NCBI GenBank assembly: GCA_001600695.1
Contig: BCKQ01000004.1
Location: forward strand, 1,222,255 to 1,286,254
Direction of reading: 5' to 3'
Length of the DNA: 64,000 nt
Origin: Ascoidea asiatica
Lineage: Eukaryota; Ascomycota; Saccharomycetes; Ascoideales; Ascoideaceae
Shown: positions 61,391-64,000 of the stretch, one piece after another
Position numbering within the stretch: the stretch's first letter is position 1
Layout: every line of letters begins with the position of its first letter
Notes under the pieces: model-generated
What the model was told of the DNA's origin: nothing
The model's database searches: none
What the model saw: only the letters and a program-made list of their open reading frames with translations
Made by a program: the position numbers and the translations under genes

Positions 61391-63064
61391 TTAATAGAAA
61401 TTAAAAATAATATTTATGTATTTAGAGCTGATAGAATAATACCTTCAAATATAGGTTTATTATATTTTGAAATTTTGATAGAATCTGAATTACCTGAATT
61501 AAATTGTTCAATTGGGTTTTCTTCAAAATTTAAAGATATTAAAAATGAAAAAAATGTAAATATGGATTCTTTTCAATTTAATAAATTTCCTGGTTTAAAT
61601 ACTTTTTCTTATGGTTATAATGGTTTAACAGGAAATATTTTTTCTTCAACTTCTCCAAATCCTTCTGATAATAAAACTTCAAATTATGGTTCTATTTTTG
61701 GAAAAGGTGATATTATTGGTTTTGGTATAGATTCTTTTAATGAAAATATTTTTTTTACAAAAAATGGTATTTTTCAAAATATTGCTTTTCATAATATTAA
61801 TTTTCCAATTTTACCTATAATAAGTTTTAGTTGTTCAAAATTACCAAATGATTTTCAAAATGTTGAAGTTTTTAAATCTTCTTTTGCTCCATTAAATTTT
61901 AATTTATTATCTTCTGATATTCTTGATTCAAATTCTTATCTTCTTAATACAGAAAATAATTCTAAAAATTCTTCAACTTCAAAAATGTTAGCAAGATTTT
62001 CTTTTAATTTTGGTTTTAAAGAAAAAATTTTATTAAATTTACAAAATTCAAAAACTAAAAATTATTCATCATCTAATTTTGATAAATTATTTATTTTTGA
62101 AATTGAAAATTATGTTAAAGAATTAAAAGCTAATGTTCAAAATAGTATTAATTCATTTCCATATCAAATTCCTCATAAAACAAAAATTACAAATAAACGT
62201 GAAGCAATATCTTTAATAAATTCATTATTAGCTGCTCATTTAGATGCAGAAGGTCATCCCATTTCTTGTAGTAAATTATTAGAAGAAAGTTTAATTCAAG
62301 AACCTGATTCATCATCAAATATACCTATTGAAATAACAAAAAATAATAATTATAAAAAAAATTTTGTTAATCGTACTTTTTCTGATCAACTTGTAACTAA
62401 AAATGTTATAAAAAATTATATTTTAGAAGAAAAAATTCCTGATTTATTACTTTATTTAAAAATTAATTATAAATTCAATTTTACTAATGAATCATTTATG
62501 AAAGATCAAGAAATTAAATTAAAAATAAATGATAAAAATAATTTTAATAATAGAAGTATTGATATTTATTTTAAATTAATGTGTATATCATTTATTAAAT
62601 TAATTAGAAATTATCATTATAATATATTAAGAAATAAATCAGATTTACTGAATTCTGAATTTGATAAATTAATAAGATTTTCAAAAAAATTTTCATCTGA
62701 ATTTCCTTTTAATTCTCGTCCTTTTAGAATTATCAAAGCTCTTTTTCTTTTTGTTTCTTTAGGTAAAAAAGATTTAGAATCTCTTTATAAATTAAAAATA
62801 GATTTTGATTCATTAAATTGGAATCAAATTTTTTATTTAGAAAAAATTAAATATTTGAATTTTATTTTAACTGGTAAAGGATTTAAAATGTTTAAATATT
62901 CTGTTTTGAATGATTTAAATACATATATTTCATGTCAACCGGGATTAAATCATTTAACTATAATTGATAAATTAGCTGGTGCTACAAAACTTTATTTGAA
63001 TTATCTCTCAGAAAACCAATTTTCAAAGAAAAGTCTTTTAGTTGATTTGAATAGTGAGATTTGA
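60491..63064 (+). CDS. VID30: GID E3 ligase scaffold subunit Vid30/Gid1 (RanBPM type)
   Basis: The GID complex ubiquitinates gluconeogenic enzymes when glucose returns. The 857 residues carry the RanBPM order of domains: disordered Asn/Asp-rich N terminus; a SPRY domain (about 255-480) with VFRADRIIPSNIGLLYFEI, CSIGFSSKF, FSYGYNGLTGNIF, FGKGDIIGFGID and IFFTKNGIFQ; a LisH-like helix near 575-600 (INSLLAAHLDAEGHPISCSK); a CTLH helix near 632-660 (IKNYILEEKIPDLLLYLK); and a CRA-like C terminus (FKLMCISFIKLIRN, PFRIIKALFLF, IIDKLAGATKLYLNYL). The nucleotide stop is followed by a T-rich 3' region. A related SPRY protein cannot be fully excluded, but the CTLH/CRA tail supports Gid1. Confidence 0.82.
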
Positions 63065-63944
63065 TATTTGCTTTTTGGGGTTTGATTTTTTTTTTAACTT
63101 ATTTGAGAAATTTTATTTTCTTTCAAAAATCAGTTCATTGAAATTGATTTGTATTTTATTCAATAAAAGAAAATGGCTAAACAGGTTTATATACATATTT
63201 TATATTAGTTTTTAATAACATTCTCTTTTCTTATTTTTATTTTTATCTCTTTTTTTTTTGTCTTCCAAAGCAGTTCCATAATAAACCAAATTTATCATTC
63301 AATTTATGAAATTACTTCTCAGATTATTCTAAGGATACTGATTAGTCAATTTAGTATTAATGAAACTGATATTAATATCATCAAATTGAATTTATCGCCA
63401 AAAAAATAGAAAACATTAAAGAAATTTATTTAACTTTTGATGATTTTCTATTCCATTGATTCATTAGATTTGAAGATATGAAGGATTTTGGTTATATACT
63501 GGCTATAGTTTATTTCAAATTATTTATTAGTCAATTTTCATTGAATGAAAACTGGAGTTGATTTGAATTGAAAGAAAAAAAAATCAGTTTCATTTGGTAT
63601 TTCCATACAACTTATTCTTTATTGACAAAGGCCAGTTTTAAAGTGGATATTGAATAAAATTGATTTGATTTCTTTTTGATTACACGATCTTTTTCCAATA
63701 ACTTTTCAAAACAAATAATTTGTGAGTCAGTTCAGATATTTAATTTTTATGGAGTGAGTTTGCTTTTTACCGCAGTTCAGGAATATTTCTGAGATTTTGG
63801 CAGCTTTGCAGATTTGAATCCGCCTTGTTATTTCACTTTGCCACCTTGACGAAATGTTATAAAAGGAAGAGCAAATTCTTACTTTAATTCAATAAATAAT
63901 CAATTAATTAATTAATAAATTAATATAATAGATATTATAAAGAA
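63065..63944. other. intergenic region downstream of the VID30-like gene
   Basis: A+T-rich with no coding signal. TTATAAAAGGAA at 63856-63867 is a good TATA box followed by an A+T-rich leader, pointing to a gene starting at the right edge. Confidence 0.45.
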
Positions 63945-64000
63945 ATGAAATTATACTCAGCTTTAAGATTGAGAAAAGAGTATCAGACAACACTCGATAA
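63945..64000 (+). CDS. possible gene start at window edge, partial
   Basis: ATG at 63945 after an A-rich leader (AAAGAAATG) and about 80 bp after a TATA-like box. The frame is open to the window end and reads MKLYSALRLRKEYQTTLD. Arg/Leu/Ser content at the start would fit a mitochondrial or secretory signal, but 18 codons are too few for any identification. Confidence 0.35.
   Translation, partial: MKLYSALRLRKEYQTTLD

Noticed and set aside
13458-63064. CTG-to-Ser or CTG-to-Ala recoding
   Set aside because: The few CTG codons fall in poorly conserved positions (for example in the malic enzyme N-terminal part and the VID30-like N terminus), so they decide nothing either way.
1-64000. tRNA, rRNA, snRNA, CRISPR or intact retrotransposon
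   Set aside because: No T-loop GGTTCGAATCC-type box with partner arms, no U6/U2/5S landmarks, no integrase or reverse-transcriptase motifs and no regular spacer array seen.

Overview
The window is nuclear DNA from a budding yeast (Saccharomycotina). The evidence is dense intron-poor genes, very A+T-rich sequence (by eye well over 70 percent), ATG starts preceded by A-rich leaders, GTATGT/GTAAGT-TACTAAC-AG introns, long Asn-coding AAT runs, and a gene set typical of the group (PIR and GAS wall proteins, THO, GID, PER1, OST2). Ornithine carbamoyltransferase has a mitochondrial-type presequence, as outside the Saccharomycetaceae. CTG codons are too rare and lie in positions too poorly conserved to decide how CTG is decoded, so I do not assign a family.

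Layout. 0-9.3 kb: the C-terminal end of an Asn-rich protein, a GH72 beta-1,3-glucanosyltransferase whose GPI signal lies in a second exon, a TTI1-like HEAT protein, and RPL5 on the minus strand. 9.3-13.5 kb: a 4.1 kb gene-free region with an RPL5 promoter (three CATGTGA-type sites) and a GC-rich island near 12.1-12.8 kb. 13.5-19.9 kb: malic enzyme, PIR wall protein copy 1, an unknown basic protein. 21.3-36.4 kb: a compact housekeeping block holding DLD1, HPR1, RSM23 (minus), MET22, NAM2 (minus), OST2, ARG3 (minus) and a small putative mitochondrial protein. 37.6-38.9 kb: PIR copy 2, one base different from copy 1 over about 1.34 kb. 39.8-51.0 kb: an NT-C2 protein, a C2H2 protein and a large Zn2Cys6 regulator with long promoters. 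51.7-64.0 kb: a glycine-zipper protein, a PEX30-family peroxin, a small unknown protein (minus), PER1, a spliced divergent eIF1/SUI1-like gene (minus), an Asn-rich unknown, a VID30/GID1-like protein and a possible gene start at the right edge.

The genes form no operon-like system. Themes recur: cell wall and GPI biology (GAS, two PIRs, PER1, OST2), mitochondrial function (DLD1, NAM2, RSM23, ARG3) and nutrient or sulfur metabolism (MET22, VID30, malic enzyme). No tRNA, rRNA, CRISPR or intact transposon was recognised.

The observations I would follow first are the intron that decides whether the GAS enzyme carries a GPI anchor, the spliced eIF1-like gene lacking the conserved basic loop, the near-identical PIR coding regions with diverged flanks, an array of five GATAA sites at exact 11-bp spacing, and a 13-14 bp motif (ACCCRCAGAACTGG) repeated in four separate intergenic regions.
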